Positions 9,123 to 17,718 of a DNA stretch of 64,000 bases are shown here, piece by piece (positions within the stretch are counted from its first letter, which is position 1; every line of letters starts with the position of its first letter). The notes under the pieces are model-generated. The model made no database searches. It was not told the DNA's origin and saw nothing but the letters and a program-made list of their open reading frames with translations. The DNA is taken from positions 1,435,922 to 1,499,921 of the forward strand of contig NZ_JACNYK010000001.1 of assembly GCF_014692505.1 (NCBI RefSeq), in the 5' to 3' direction. The translations under genes were made by a program, and so were the position numbers. Source of the stretch: Sphingobacterium arenae. GTDB taxonomy: Bacteria; Bacteroidota; Bacteroidia; Sphingobacteriales; Sphingobacteriaceae.

Positions 9123-9154
9123 TAACCATATTGCGGTGATCGATAAGAGGTGAT

Positions 9155-10609
9155 ATGAAGAAGATACACTTATTAATTTTACAAGCATTTATTAGACCAT
9201 TCATGGTATGTTTCTGTATCGTGATGTTTGTGCTATTGATGCTTTTTTTATTTAAGTATATCGATGATCTCATAGGCAAAGGTTTTGAATGGTATGTGTT
9301 GATGGAACTTATCGGTTACCAGTGTGCTGTCCAATTGTCTATGGCATTACCGCTTTCCATGTTGCTTTCCTCTATTATGACCTTTGGTAACCTTGGAGAA
9401 AGCTATGAATTGGTCGCCATCAAAGCGGCTGGGTTCTCCTTGCGAAAAGCAATGACACCACTTATCATTCTCGTCACATTATTTGCAGGTGGTTCTTTTT
9501 TATTTTCTGATTATATACTACCGGTGGTTAATTTAAAGATGGGGTCTTTATTGTGGGATGTACGCAACAAGAAAGCTGATTTTTTAATCAAACCTGGAAT
9601 CTTTAATAAATCCATCCCCGGCTATTCGATTCGGGCTAAGAATAAAAGTGAAGACGGGACAATATTGTACGATTTGATGATTTATGATCATCGAACCGGC
9701 AACACCGCAAATAATGTCCTGTTGGCAAAAGAGGGTTTTATGCACAACTCTGCCGATAACAACTACATGATACTGCGTCTGAGAGATGGTGTTCGTTATG
9801 AAGAATCACGCGTAAAAAATGCGAAGCGATACGACCCTAGGCAGCAGTTCACTCGCTTCCGCTTCGCGGAAACAGAGCAAAAGTTTGACATGGAAGCCTT
9901 CCAAATGAAACGAACCGATGAAAGCCTTTTTAAGTCACACCATCAAATGCTGAATTTAAAACAGCTCAGGCATTATACCGACTCGAATCGTATACAATTA
10001 GATAGTATTTCTCGCCAGATTTTAGTAGAAACGCAAAGCTACGTTTCTTATTTTTCGCCTTATTACCGAGTTGATACCGTACAGCACATAGCTGTACAAA
10101 AATTTAATCATTTTTTGATGGACTATGTGCCGGAAGACCAACGTCGCGGTATTATCAGCAACGCGTTGAGCCAAGCGCAGCAAATGAGTAGCGTTTTAGA
10201 AATGAAGGACATCGAATATCGAGCTTTTTCCGATAGAGATATTCGCTACCATATTGAGTTTCATAGAAAGTTTACATTAGCGGTGTCCTGTCTTTTACTT
10301 TTTGCTATCGGAGCACCACTAGGTGCCATTATCCGCAAAGGAGGTCTAGGATTGCCTGTTGTGGTAGCTATTATTTTCTTTCTGATATACCACATTATAT
10401 CTACAATGGCCGAAAAAGCAGCAAAAGATGGCAGTATGGATCCGCTTATCGGTATGTGGATGGCGATTATTGTACTAACGCCTTTGGCCGCGTTTTTAAC
10501 CTATAAGTCAACAACAGATTCCGCATTATTTGATGCAGACCAATATAAACAGAAATTGGAACGCATCTGGAAATGGATCAGCTTCAAATTTACTAGAAAG
10601 AAGATATAG
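9155..10609 (+). CDS. LptF/LptG family (YjgP/YjgQ) permease
   Basis: 484 aa inner-membrane protein of the LPS-export ABC transporter permease family. Hydrophobic segments cluster at the N-terminus (PFMVCFCIVMFVLLMLFLF, QLSMALPLSMLLSSIMTFG, and one near LIILVTLFAGGSFLFSDYIL) and at the C-terminus (three segments, about 370-460, including AIGAPLGAIIRKGGLGLPVV). Between them lies a large periplasmic beta-jellyroll region (about 130-350). This 3+3 plan is that of LptF and LptG, which with LptB extract LPS from the inner membrane and pass it to LptC. LptF and LptG cannot be told apart here. It is longer than the enterobacterial proteins (about 360 aa), as usual in Bacteroidota, where the periplasmic region is expanded. 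Confidence 0.88.
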   Translation: MKKIHLLILQAFIRPFMVCFCIVMFVLLMLFLFKYIDDLIGKGFEWYVLMELIGYQCAVQLSMALPLSMLLSSIMTFGNLGESYELVAIKAAGFSLRKAMTPLIILVTLFAGGSFLFSDYILPVVNLKMGSLLWDVRNKKADFLIKPGIFNKSIPGYSIRAKNKSEDGTILYDLMIYDHRTGNTANNVLLAKEGFMHNSADNNYMILRLRDGVRYEESRVKNAKRYDPRQQFTRFRFAETEQKFDMEAFQMKRTDESLFKSHHQMLNLKQLRHYTDSNRIQLDSISRQILVETQSYVSYFSPYYRVDTVQHIAVQKFNHFLMDYVPEDQRRGIISNALSQAQQMSSVLEMKDIEYRAFSDRDIRYHIEFHRKFTLAVSCLLLFAIGAPLGAIIRKGGLGLPVVVAIIFFLIYHIISTMAEKAAKDGSMDPLIGMWMAIIVLTPLAAFLTYKSTTDSALFDADQYKQKLERIWKWISFKFTRKKI

Positions 10610-10735
10610 CATTGGATTTTGACAAGTTTGTTATACAAAACAGCATAAAGAAATATCCACGATTGTAAAACACAAATGAATACGACGGGATATTCCATAT
10701 GACCTTTAAAAGACAAATTATTTACATATGAAATC

Positions 10736-10743
10736 TACCTTTG
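10736..10743 (+). promoter_or_regulatory. -7 element before ribBA
   Basis: TACCTTTG matches TAnnTTTG and lies 16 nt before the ribBA ATG. No good -33 TTG is seen at the right distance. The leader is too short for an FMN riboswitch. Confidence 0.45.
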
Positions 10744-10759
10744 CATAGATTAAGCGTAC

Positions 10760-11980
10760 ATGAAGATGGATATAAAATTAAACACAATAGCGGAGGCTAT
10801 AGAAGATATTAAAGCGGGGAAAGTGGTCATCGTGGTGGATGATGAAGATCGGGAAAATGAGGGCGATTTTGTCACCGCAGCCCGGAACGCCACCCCAGAA
10901 ATAATAAACTTCATGGCTACGCATGGTCGGGGGCTTGTCTGCGTTCCTTTGACGCAAGAACGTTGTGACGAATTGAATCTTGGCCTGATGGTGGGGCAAA
11001 ATACCGCGGTGTATGAAACTAATTTTACGGTGTCGGTGGATTTGCAAGGATATGGATGTACCACAGGCATTTCTGCTTCTGATAGATCAAAAACCATTCA
11101 AGCGCTCATCAATCCCGATATTAAGCCTGAGGAATTGGGGCGTCCAGGACATATATTTCCGTTAATTGCAAAAGATGGAGGTGTATTACGACGTACCGGC
11201 CATACCGAGGCCGCGATCGATCTAGCTCGTCTAGCGGGGTTTGAACCCGCAGGTGTATTGGTCGAAATCTTAAAAGACGACGGAGAAATGGCCCGTCTTC
11301 CGGATTTAATCCCGGTAGCCGAGCGTTTTGATCTCAAAATAGTGAGTATTCAGGATTTGATAGAATACCGACTAAAACATGATTCTCTTATTCAGGAAGA
11401 AGAGACGGTTCAAATGCCAACACAGTGGGGCGACTTTAAGCTGAAAGCATTTACACAAAAAAATACCGGCGAACAACATCTCGCTTTGTATAAAGGAGAA
11501 TGGGAGGAAGGCGAGCCTGTTTTGGTACGTGTACATAGTTCCTGTATGACCGGAGATATTTTTGGTTCATGTAGATGTGACTGTGGACCACAGCTTCATA
11601 AAGCCATGGAGATGATCCAGAAAGAAGGGAAGGGAATTGTTGTTTATATGAATCAAGAAGGGCGTGGAATAGGTTTGGTAAACAAGCTTCATGCTTATCG
11701 TCTACAAGAAGAAGGCGTGGACACTGTAGATGCTAACTTGCAGTTGGGTTTCAAATCAGACTTGCGGGATTACGGTGTAGGTGCGCAGATTTTACGACAC
11801 ATGGGGGTTTCTAAAATGCGCTTGATGTCCAATAATCCTACTAAGCGTGCCGGACTTATCGGCTATGGTTTGGAAGTAGTTGAAAATGTGCCGATAGAAA
11901 TAGAGCCAAATCCTTATAATGAGCATTATCTCAAAACAAAAAGGGATCGGATGGGCCATTCTATCATGAAGAATTTATAG
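10760..11980 (+). CDS. ribBA: Bifunctional DHBP synthase / GTP cyclohydrolase II (riboflavin synthesis)
   Basis: 406 aa. The N-terminal half is RibB, making 3,4-dihydroxy-2-butanone-4-phosphate from ribulose-5-phosphate: [11 protein letters not shown] (about 26-36), [30 protein letters not shown]. The C-terminal half is GTP cyclohydrolase II (RibA), with the zinc site in [20 protein letters not shown] (about 263-282; the spaced cysteines), NQEGRGIGL, and LMSNNPTK. Both active sites look complete, so the protein supplies both committed precursors of riboflavin. Start at 10760; an ATG at 10766 is possible. No other rib gene is nearby. A tight GAAA-loop terminator follows. Confidence 0.97.
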   Translation: MKMDIKLNTIAEAIEDIKAGKVVIVVDDEDRENEGDFVTAARNATPEIINFMATHGRGLVCVPLTQERCDELNLGLMVGQNTAVYETNFTVSVDLQGYGCTTGISASDRSKTIQALINPDIKPEELGRPGHIFPLIAKDGGVLRRTGHTEAAIDLARLAGFEPAGVLVEILKDDGEMARLPDLIPVAERFDLKIVSIQDLIEYRLKHDSLIQEEETVQMPTQWGDFKLKAFTQKNTGEQHLALYKGEWEEGEPVLVRVHSSCMTGDIFGSCRCDCGPQLHKAMEMIQKEGKGIVVYMNQEGRGIGLVNKLHAYRLQEEGVDTVDANLQLGFKSDLRDYGVGAQILRHMGVSKMRLMSNNPTKRAGLIGYGLEVVENVPIEIEPNPYNEHYLKTKRDRMGHSIMKNL

Positions 11981-11982
11981 GG

Positions 11983-12006
11983 AAAGACGCGAAAGCGTCT
12001 TTTTCT
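11983..12006. terminator. Terminator after ribBA
   Basis: Stem AAAGACGC / GCGTCTTT (11983-11990 with 11995-12002) closed by a GAAA tetraloop and followed by T-rich sequence. It lies between convergent genes and probably serves both. Confidence 0.85.
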
Positions 12007-12978
12007 TTATACGCTCGTATAGGGATAACCCGAGGTATGTATGAGTTTTCGAAAATAAGCAATGGTATTTAGCAGACCTTTTTCTAGTTGTATTGTTGGT
12101 GTCCAATCCAGTACTTCTTTGGCCAATCCAATGTCTGGCTGACGCTGCTTTGGATCATCCATAGGAAGGGGCATAAATTTAATTTTGGACGTGGAGTTGG
12201 TAAGTTCAATTACTTTTTCTGCAAGCTGGAGTATGGTAAACTCATGAGGATTACCCATATTTACAGGGCCGATAAAATCATCCGACGCCATCATTTTGAT
12301 CATACCGTCTACCAGATCATCTACATATTGGAAACTGCGCGTCTGCGTTCCATCTCCATAGATAGTAATATCTCCACCTTGGAGAGCCTGTACGACAAAA
12401 TTAGAGACAACGCGTCCGTCTTGAGGGTGCATTCTTGGACCATATGTATTGAAGATTCGTACGATCTTAATATCGACCTGATGCTGACGATGATAATCCA
12501 TGAAAAGTGTTTCTGCGCACCGTTTGCCTTCATCATAACACGAGCGAATACCGATAGGGTTGACATTACCCCAATAATTCTCTTCCTGTGGGTGTACGGT
12601 AGGATTGCCATATATTTCACTTGTGGACGCTTGTAATATACGAGCATGTGTGCGTTTGGCTAACCCTAGCATATGAATGGCCCCCATTACCGAAGTTTTA
12701 ATTGTTTTGATAGCATTATACTGATAGTGTAAGGGACTTGCAGGACACGCAAGGTTATAAATCTGGTCTACCTCAGCTAAGAAAGGTTCCGTGACATCAT
12801 GTCGGATTAGCTCGAAATAGGGGTCATTCAATAAATGTACTACATTTGATTTCGCGCCGGTGAAAAAATTGTCCAGACAGAGTACTTCATTGCCCTCTCT
12901 TAGCAGTCTTTCACAAAGATGGGAACCTATGAATCCAGCTCCACCCGATACCAGTATACGTTTACGTGTAATATCCAT
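12007..12978 (-). CDS. NAD-dependent SDR, UDP-glucuronate decarboxylase-like (UDP-xylose synthase)
   Basis: 323 aa extended short-chain dehydrogenase. N-terminal Rossmann motif [10 protein letters not shown] (12-21), [16 protein letters not shown] (typical of UXS and close relatives), ASTSEIYG, catalytic Tyr and Lys in [10 protein letters not shown] (about 147-156), and [21 protein letters not shown]. These motifs point to UDP-glucuronate decarboxylase, converting UDP-GlcA to UDP-xylose for glycan synthesis; a dTDP-glucose 4,6-dehydratase-like activity is less likely. It is the last gene of a minus-strand run TatD, asparaginase, this gene, with a 12-nt gap before it. Cytoplasmic. Confidence 0.88.
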   Translation of the reverse strand: MDITRKRILVSGGAGFIGSHLCERLLREGNEVLCLDNFFTGAKSNVVHLLNDPYFELIRHDVTEPFLAEVDQIYNLACPASPLHYQYNAIKTIKTSVMGAIHMLGLAKRTHARILQASTSEIYGNPTVHPQEENYWGNVNPIGIRSCYDEGKRCAETLFMDYHRQHQVDIKIVRIFNTYGPRMHPQDGRVVSNFVVQALQGGDITIYGDGTQTRSFQYVDDLVDGMIKMMASDDFIGPVNMGNPHEFTILQLAEKVIELTNSTSKIKFMPLPMDDPKQRQPDIGLAKEVLDWTPTIQLEKGLLNTIAYFRKLIHTSGYPYTSV

Positions 12979-12990
12979 TTTGTTCTCTTT

Positions 12991-14013
12991 TTAATCATTC
13001 ACGGTTAACTCTCCGCGTATATTCTTTTCGACCCAATAGGCAACGTCATCTTGTTCGGCCAGCTGTCCTTGTAGATAAATGAGCTTTGTCACAGCAGCTT
13101 CGAAAGTCATATCGTATCCGTTGAGAACACCTAGTTCTTTCAACCCTTGTGACGTTTCGTACCGGCCCAGTTCAACCGACCCCACTTTGCATTGCGAAAT
13201 ATCGACAATATTCTTTCCCTTTTTTATCGTGTCAGCAAGCATATCGAGAAACCATTGATCGGTCATTGTATTTCCCGATCCAAAGGTCTCCATGACAATA
13301 CTACGTACATCGGCATCTAAAATAGACTTGACAATGGTCGGACTAATCCCCGGAAACAATTTAAGAACACCTACTCGGTTATCTAGCGCTGTATGCATAA
13401 TGAACTCCTTGGCTGTGTTGTCTAATAAGGCTTCGCGGTTGTAATTGATGTGGATACCGGCTTCTGCTAAAACAGGATAGTTGGGCGAGCGGAATGCCTC
13501 AAACTTAGCCGAGTTATATTTGAAAGAACGGTTTCCCCGAAACAACTTGTTGTCAAACAAAATACAAACTTCCTGGACAATAGATTTGCCATTGTCCTTT
13601 GCAGACGCAATTTCCAAGGCTGTCATCATGTTTTCCCGTGCATCCGTTCTGATTTCTCCGATGGGGAGTTGAGAACCGGATAGAATAACGGGTTTTTGAA
13701 GCCCCTCGAGCATAAAGCTCAAAATTGACGCAGAGAACGACATCGTATCAGAACCATGTAATATAACAAAACCATCATAGTTGTCGTGGTTATTCCGGAT
13801 AATTTCCGCCATTTCCACCCAAATCGTCGGATTCATATTGGAAGAATCAATAATAGGGGTGAAGGAATGGACTGTTAATCTATAATCCACTCTTTCCAAA
13901 TCGGGCAAGTTGCGGGCTATTAAATCAAAATCGAAGGGAACAAATGTACCCGTTTCAGCATCTTTGACCATGCCGATTGTGCCCCCCGTATAAATAATAA
14001 ATATATTTTGCAT
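12991..14013 (-). CDS. ansA: Type I L-asparaginase
   Basis: 340 aa cytoplasmic asparaginase hydrolysing L-Asn to L-Asp and ammonia. The first catalytic Thr is in IYTGGTIGM (residues 7-15). The second site, usually HGTDT, reads HGSDTM (86-91), so the triad Thr is a Ser here. Other family motifs are present: KPVILSGSQLPIGEIRTDA and VMETFGSGN. No signal peptide, as expected for type I. It sits 9 nt after the TatD gene and 12 nt before the SDR gene in one transcription unit. Confidence 0.92.
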   Translation of the reverse strand: MQNIFIIYTGGTIGMVKDAETGTFVPFDFDLIARNLPDLERVDYRLTVHSFTPIIDSSNMNPTIWVEMAEIIRNNHDNYDGFVILHGSDTMSFSASILSFMLEGLQKPVILSGSQLPIGEIRTDARENMMTALEIASAKDNGKSIVQEVCILFDNKLFRGNRSFKYNSAKFEAFRSPNYPVLAEAGIHINYNREALLDNTAKEFIMHTALDNRVGVLKLFPGISPTIVKSILDADVRSIVMETFGSGNTMTDQWFLDMLADTIKKGKNIVDISQCKVGSVELGRYETSQGLKELGVLNGYDMTFEAAVTKLIYLQGQLAEQDDVAYWVEKNIRGELTVND

Positions 14014-14022
14014 ATCGGAATG

Positions 14023-14811
14023 TTAGATGGCAAATATTCTCTTTGAGTTCTCTGTGGTAATCTTGGCTACTTCTGAAATATCTATTTCATGTATGTCAGC
14101 TACCTTTTTTGCAATGTGATAAAGATAACTACTTTCGTTTTCTTTACCGCGATAAGGGCTTGGAGCTAAGTAAGGTGCGTCTGTTTCCAATACAATATGT
14201 TGAAGATCTATTTCTTTGACGACGGCGTCCAGTCCGGCTTTTTTAAACGTAACGACACCACCAATGCCTAAAGAAAACCCGAAATCAATGGCGCGCTTCG
14301 CCTGTTCGAGTGTTCCGGTGAAACAATGAAAAATACCGAATAGTTTGTCGTCTTTTAATTCCTCCAATAATTCGAATAGTTCATTAAAAGCATCTCGACA
14401 ATGAATGTCGATGGGTAACCCCATAGTCTTTGCCCAACTTACTTGAATGCGAAAAGCTTCACGTTGAAAATCCAACGTGCTTTTATCCCAATAGAGATCT
14501 AATCCAATTTCGCCAATGGCGTATATGCGGTGGGCAGCTAGTAGACGCTCTATTCGTTCCAATTCTTCTTTATAATTCTCTTTCACAGAGCAGGGATGCA
14601 GCCCCAACATGGGAAAGCAGTTTGTCGGATAGGCCCGAGCCGTTTCCATCACCAAAGGAACAGACTCGTTATCGACGTTTGGTAAAAACAAACGTTGGAT
14701 ATTTTTCTCAAAACATCGTTGAAGCTGCTCGTCCAATTCGGGCGTTCCCGCATGGTAATAAATGTGCGTGTGGGTATCGGTGAGTGTATAGGGATCAATA
14801 GACGTTGTCAT
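14023..14811 (-). CDS. TatD family metal-dependent hydrolase (DNase)
   Basis: 262 aa TIM-barrel nuclease. The metal ligands are visible: DTHTH (12-16), GEIGLDLYW, IHCRDA, GIFHCFTG and LETDAPYLAPSPYRGKEN. TatD-type enzymes are 3'-5' exonucleases or deoxyribonucleases acting on damaged or single-stranded DNA and RNA. Full length. First gene of the operon with the asparaginase; the two are only 9 nt apart. Which TatD paralogue (TatD, YcfH, YjjV) it represents cannot be decided; the length and motifs are closest to the YcfH group. Confidence 0.92.
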   Translation of the reverse strand: MTTSIDPYTLTDTHTHIYYHAGTPELDEQLQRCFEKNIQRLFLPNVDNESVPLVMETARAYPTNCFPMLGLHPCSVKENYKEELERIERLLAAHRIYAIGEIGLDLYWDKSTLDFQREAFRIQVSWAKTMGLPIDIHCRDAFNELFELLEELKDDKLFGIFHCFTGTLEQAKRAIDFGFSLGIGGVVTFKKAGLDAVVKEIDLQHIVLETDAPYLAPSPYRGKENESSYLYHIAKKVADIHEIDISEVAKITTENSKRIFAI

Positions 14812-15205
14812 AGCGGGCTAAATTTAGGACTTTCATGCTAAAACACCTAATGCCGAATAAAAAAAGCGAGATTGGTAAGGAGATCTTGCATTTGTTGTGG
14901 ATTTGTTAATGTTTTTGGTCTTCGCTGTGAACATTATCGCATGACAACGGATTTTTAACTCCCTATTCTCCAGCGTAGTTTCCAAACGACACCCCTGTTG
15001 ATTTTGTTCAGAAAGATAATATAAAAGCAAAAAGATGAAAAAGAACATTTTACCAAATGCCTGATGTCGGCTATCGAGAAGCAATGGATGTATAGGTTGT
15101 GTTAGGTTACCTGTGATGTCATGGAACCCTTTTAGATACAAAAAGCTTGAAAAAACGTATATTAGCCGCCAACATTTGATAAACGTAGAGGTTCTGAAAT
15201 CTGAA
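14812..15205. other. Intergenic region between divergent TatD and RlpA-like genes
   Basis: 394 bases without a convincing gene. Open frames on both strands lack coding character. I see no strong promoter match, hairpin or repeat; a TTTGATAA stretch near 15175 is the only -7-like sequence before the RlpA-like gene. Confidence 0.5.
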
Positions 15206-15691
15206 ATGAATAAAAAATCCTATAAAATTATACGCATTCAACATATTGTTTACGTCAGTTTCATGGCCGTCCTGCTTCTTGCGAGCTGCTCACCAAAGTT
15301 ACACACAAGCAGTAGGGAAGTGCGAGAGAATGGCAATGCTTCTTATTATGGTGGTAAATTTCACGGGAGGACTACCGCTAGCGGTGAGAGGTTCAATCAA
15401 AATGCAATGACGGCAGCCCACAGGACTCTTCCTTTTGGTACCAAGGTTACCGTAAAGAACTTAAGTAACGGAAAACAGGTGGTCGTAAAAATCAACGACA
15501 GAGGTCCGTCTTCCAAGTCAAGGGTGATTGATCTTTCCAAAGGAGCGGCCAAGAAGATTGGGATGATCCAGGCGGGAGTTGTGCCGGTGGAATTAAGGTA
15601 TAGCCACGGAGTCGCCGGTACGGGAAAAAAAAACAAAGCAAAAAAAAATACCAGGGTTAAAAAGAGATCTAATAGGAAGGTAAAGAACTAA
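15206..15691 (+). CDS. rlpA: RlpA-like septal ring lytic transglycosylase lipoprotein
   Basis: 161 aa from the ATG at 15206, chosen because it places a lipoprotein signal with lipobox LLLASC right at the N-terminus. The double-psi beta-barrel domain follows: [36 protein letters not shown], and VVKINDRGP with [10 protein letters not shown]. RlpA cleaves denuded peptidoglycan glycan strands in the better-studied proteins. The C-terminal 20 residues are almost only Lys, Arg and Asn, a basic tail in place of the SPOR domain found in many RlpA proteins. Without SPOR, septal targeting would have to work otherwise. The unknown lipoprotein gene follows 138 nt downstream. Confidence 0.85.
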   Translation: MNKKSYKIIRIQHIVYVSFMAVLLLASCSPKLHTSSREVRENGNASYYGGKFHGRTTASGERFNQNAMTAAHRTLPFGTKVTVKNLSNGKQVVVKINDRGPSSKSRVIDLSKGAAKKIGMIQAGVVPVELRYSHGVAGTGKKNKAKKNTRVKKRSNRKVKN

Positions 15692-15829
15692 ACCAATAAT
15701 GGCAACCACGTGAAATGGCATTTGTTTAAATTCAAAGATAAAAATCAATACGGCATACAATATCCCGGATTTTGGGGATTTCCATTCAAATTTATTTTCT
15801 GGATTTTTGATGCCAACAAACTAGTTTTC

Positions 15830-16996
15830 ATGGCAATGACAAGAATATTTATAAAAAACACAGCCGGTGTTATATCCATATTATTCGCAATAATGCTGTT
15901 AGCATCTTGTGATAACAGAAATGCAACGCGGAAGGAATTCGTTTGGGATGACGAAATAAAAGAACTTACTGGAGAAAACCTCCATGCTTGGCTGGAGAAC
16001 GCCCCCTTTGATAACGAATTAAAAAAATATGAAAAGGATAAGCTAGTTTTTACCAATGCGAAGCAAGTATTCCCTTTTTTGGGGCGCTATTACAACGCTA
16101 TAGAAGAGCTTCACAGGGATCATAGTACAGATATAGATACCCTCATTTTTACGGAAACTGATATCCTTTTTCAGGATTCCATATGGGGCGATTTATTTCT
16201 TTCGGCAACGTTACTTTATAATCATGAGGAAGTTTTTTTGAGCGATAGTTATCTCGAAATGGGAAGTCCTTTTTTCGGCGGAGTGGATGCTTTTACAGAA
16301 ATGCACCGTGCATCGCTATATGAAACCGCTGTTTTCAAAAAACAGCAGCAGTACAAAACGGGAATATATTGGGTATCCGCGAATTACCGAGACTATCTCC
16401 TCGGGTTCTACCAACAAGGGCAGTTGATTTTTGAAACGGCTGTACCTTTATTAAGAGGAGACACCCTAGCGACCCTCGATAAATTGAACGAAATCAGTCA
16501 TAAGCTCGGGCTGAATATTGTCGAATGGGAGCGTGCCCAGGTAGCGGATCTGCAACGTGTTGAAGATCCAGAAAGCTTCTGGAAAGATCCTTTTCAGGGA
16601 ATTTATCCCGGGGAATATACAGATGATGTCTACCTAAAAACAAAACAGACACCTTTTGTCCAAGACGACAAAGCGCGTAAAGGAGATTATTATTTCAGCT
16701 ATCGCTCAGACGACGGTTTGGTTGAGCTGTATACGGAGTTGCGGGAATCAGAAATGAATAAAGAAAACTTCGAAAAAGCCAATAAGAAAATGGATAAATA
16801 TAGGTACAGTTATCAGGATATTTTCTATGAGGAACGAGCTGAAAATGGAATTGTTAACGGTGTAGCAAAAACCTATTATAAGGATAATCAATACCTGGAA
16901 ATGCATTTTTCTTATCCGGAAAAAGATAGCGAAGCAAAAGCGCAGGTACACAGTGTCTTGCATTATATTAAAGTACTTAACTACGGAGCGCAATAA
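15830..16996 (+). CDS. Hypothetical lipoprotein
   Basis: 388 aa from the ATG at 15830, which gives a good lipoprotein signal ending in LLASC; the open frame runs further up to 15710, but the added 40 residues are aromatic-rich and would bury the signal. I do not recognise a family. The mature protein is acidic, rich in Asp, Glu, Tyr and Phe, with no repeats, no cysteines beyond the lipidated one and no catalytic motif I can name. It probably sits in the periplasm or outer membrane. It follows the RlpA-like gene on the same strand. Confidence 0.7.
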   Translation: MAMTRIFIKNTAGVISILFAIMLLASCDNRNATRKEFVWDDEIKELTGENLHAWLENAPFDNELKKYEKDKLVFTNAKQVFPFLGRYYNAIEELHRDHSTDIDTLIFTETDILFQDSIWGDLFLSATLLYNHEEVFLSDSYLEMGSPFFGGVDAFTEMHRASLYETAVFKKQQQYKTGIYWVSANYRDYLLGFYQQGQLIFETAVPLLRGDTLATLDKLNEISHKLGLNIVEWERAQVADLQRVEDPESFWKDPFQGIYPGEYTDDVYLKTKQTPFVQDDKARKGDYYFSYRSDDGLVELYTELRESEMNKENFEKANKKMDKYRYSYQDIFYEERAENGIVNGVAKTYYKDNQYLEMHFSYPEKDSEAKAQVHSVLHYIKVLNYGAQ

Positions 16997-17029
16997 TGAT
17001 GAACGAGAGAGAAGGCTACTTCCCTCCCG

Positions 17030-17653
17030 TTAAAAAAGTCTAAATTCCGTAGCAAGTTTGACGACGACTGCCATACTGTTGGTATTGAATTTTTCCATTA
17101 GATTCTTGCGGTGTGAGTCCACTGTATGTGTGCTGATGAATAGTTTGTCTGCGATTTGCGAAGAAGTGAGTCCAGCTGCAATTAAAGATATAACTTCTTT
17201 TTCCCTGCGGGTGATGGCAGGAACAGCGTCGGGACCCGAATCTTGATCGTTATCATATATTTCCCGTACTTGCCGGCAAAAGTATGTTTTGTTATCCACA
17301 ACTTGGTGTATGGCGTCTATGATTTCATCTCCTGTGGAGTTTTTAAGTAAATAACCTTTTACCTTATTTTTTAAGACAGATCCGATAACTGCTTTTTCAT
17401 TATGTATACTTAAGATGATAATGTGAAGATCCGGATAAAGTTCATTAAATTGGCGACTCAATTCAATGCCATTAATGTCCGGTAAGTTAATATCTAATAA
17501 GAGCACATCAGGAACCTCCTCTTTCAATGCTGCGATCGTATCCGCACCCGTGTTAAACAATCCTTTGAGCTCCATATCTTCTTGAGCACTAATTAGATTT
17601 TTTAATCCATCCAATACAATCGGGTGATCATCGGTAATATATATTCGTATCAT
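17030..17653 (-). CDS. NarL/FixJ-type response regulator
   Basis: 207 aa. The receiver domain has the acidic pair in ITDDHP (Asp 8-9), phosphoacceptor Asp55 in VLLLDINLPD, a Ser in ILSIHN and Lys in GYLLKN. The C-terminal LuxR-type HTH spans about 145-200 (TRREKEVISLIAAGLTSSQI, then STHTVDSHRKNLMEKF). It lies 65 nt after a TPR-containing histidine kinase on the same strand, its evident partner. Target genes are not shown by the sequence. Confidence 0.93.
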   Translation of the reverse strand: MIRIYITDDHPIVLDGLKNLISAQEDMELKGLFNTGADTIAALKEEVPDVLLLDINLPDINGIELSRQFNELYPDLHIIILSIHNEKAVIGSVLKNKVKGYLLKNSTGDEIIDAIHQVVDNKTYFCRQVREIYDNDQDSGPDAVPAITRREKEVISLIAAGLTSSQIADKLFISTHTVDSHRKNLMEKFNTNSMAVVVKLATEFRLF

Positions 17654-17718
17654 GTTTTTATGTTATGAGATAGTTTACCCTGTTATCTTATGACTTTACA
17701 ACCTTGTTCTTTATTTAC

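Noticed and set aside
10610..10759. FMN riboswitch before ribBA
   Set aside because: The -7 box lies only 16 nt before the start codon and the conserved RFN motifs are absent.
14833..15141. 102-codon minus-strand open frame before the TatD gene
   Set aside because: Composition is irregular, no motif is seen, and it lies in the spacer between two divergent genes.
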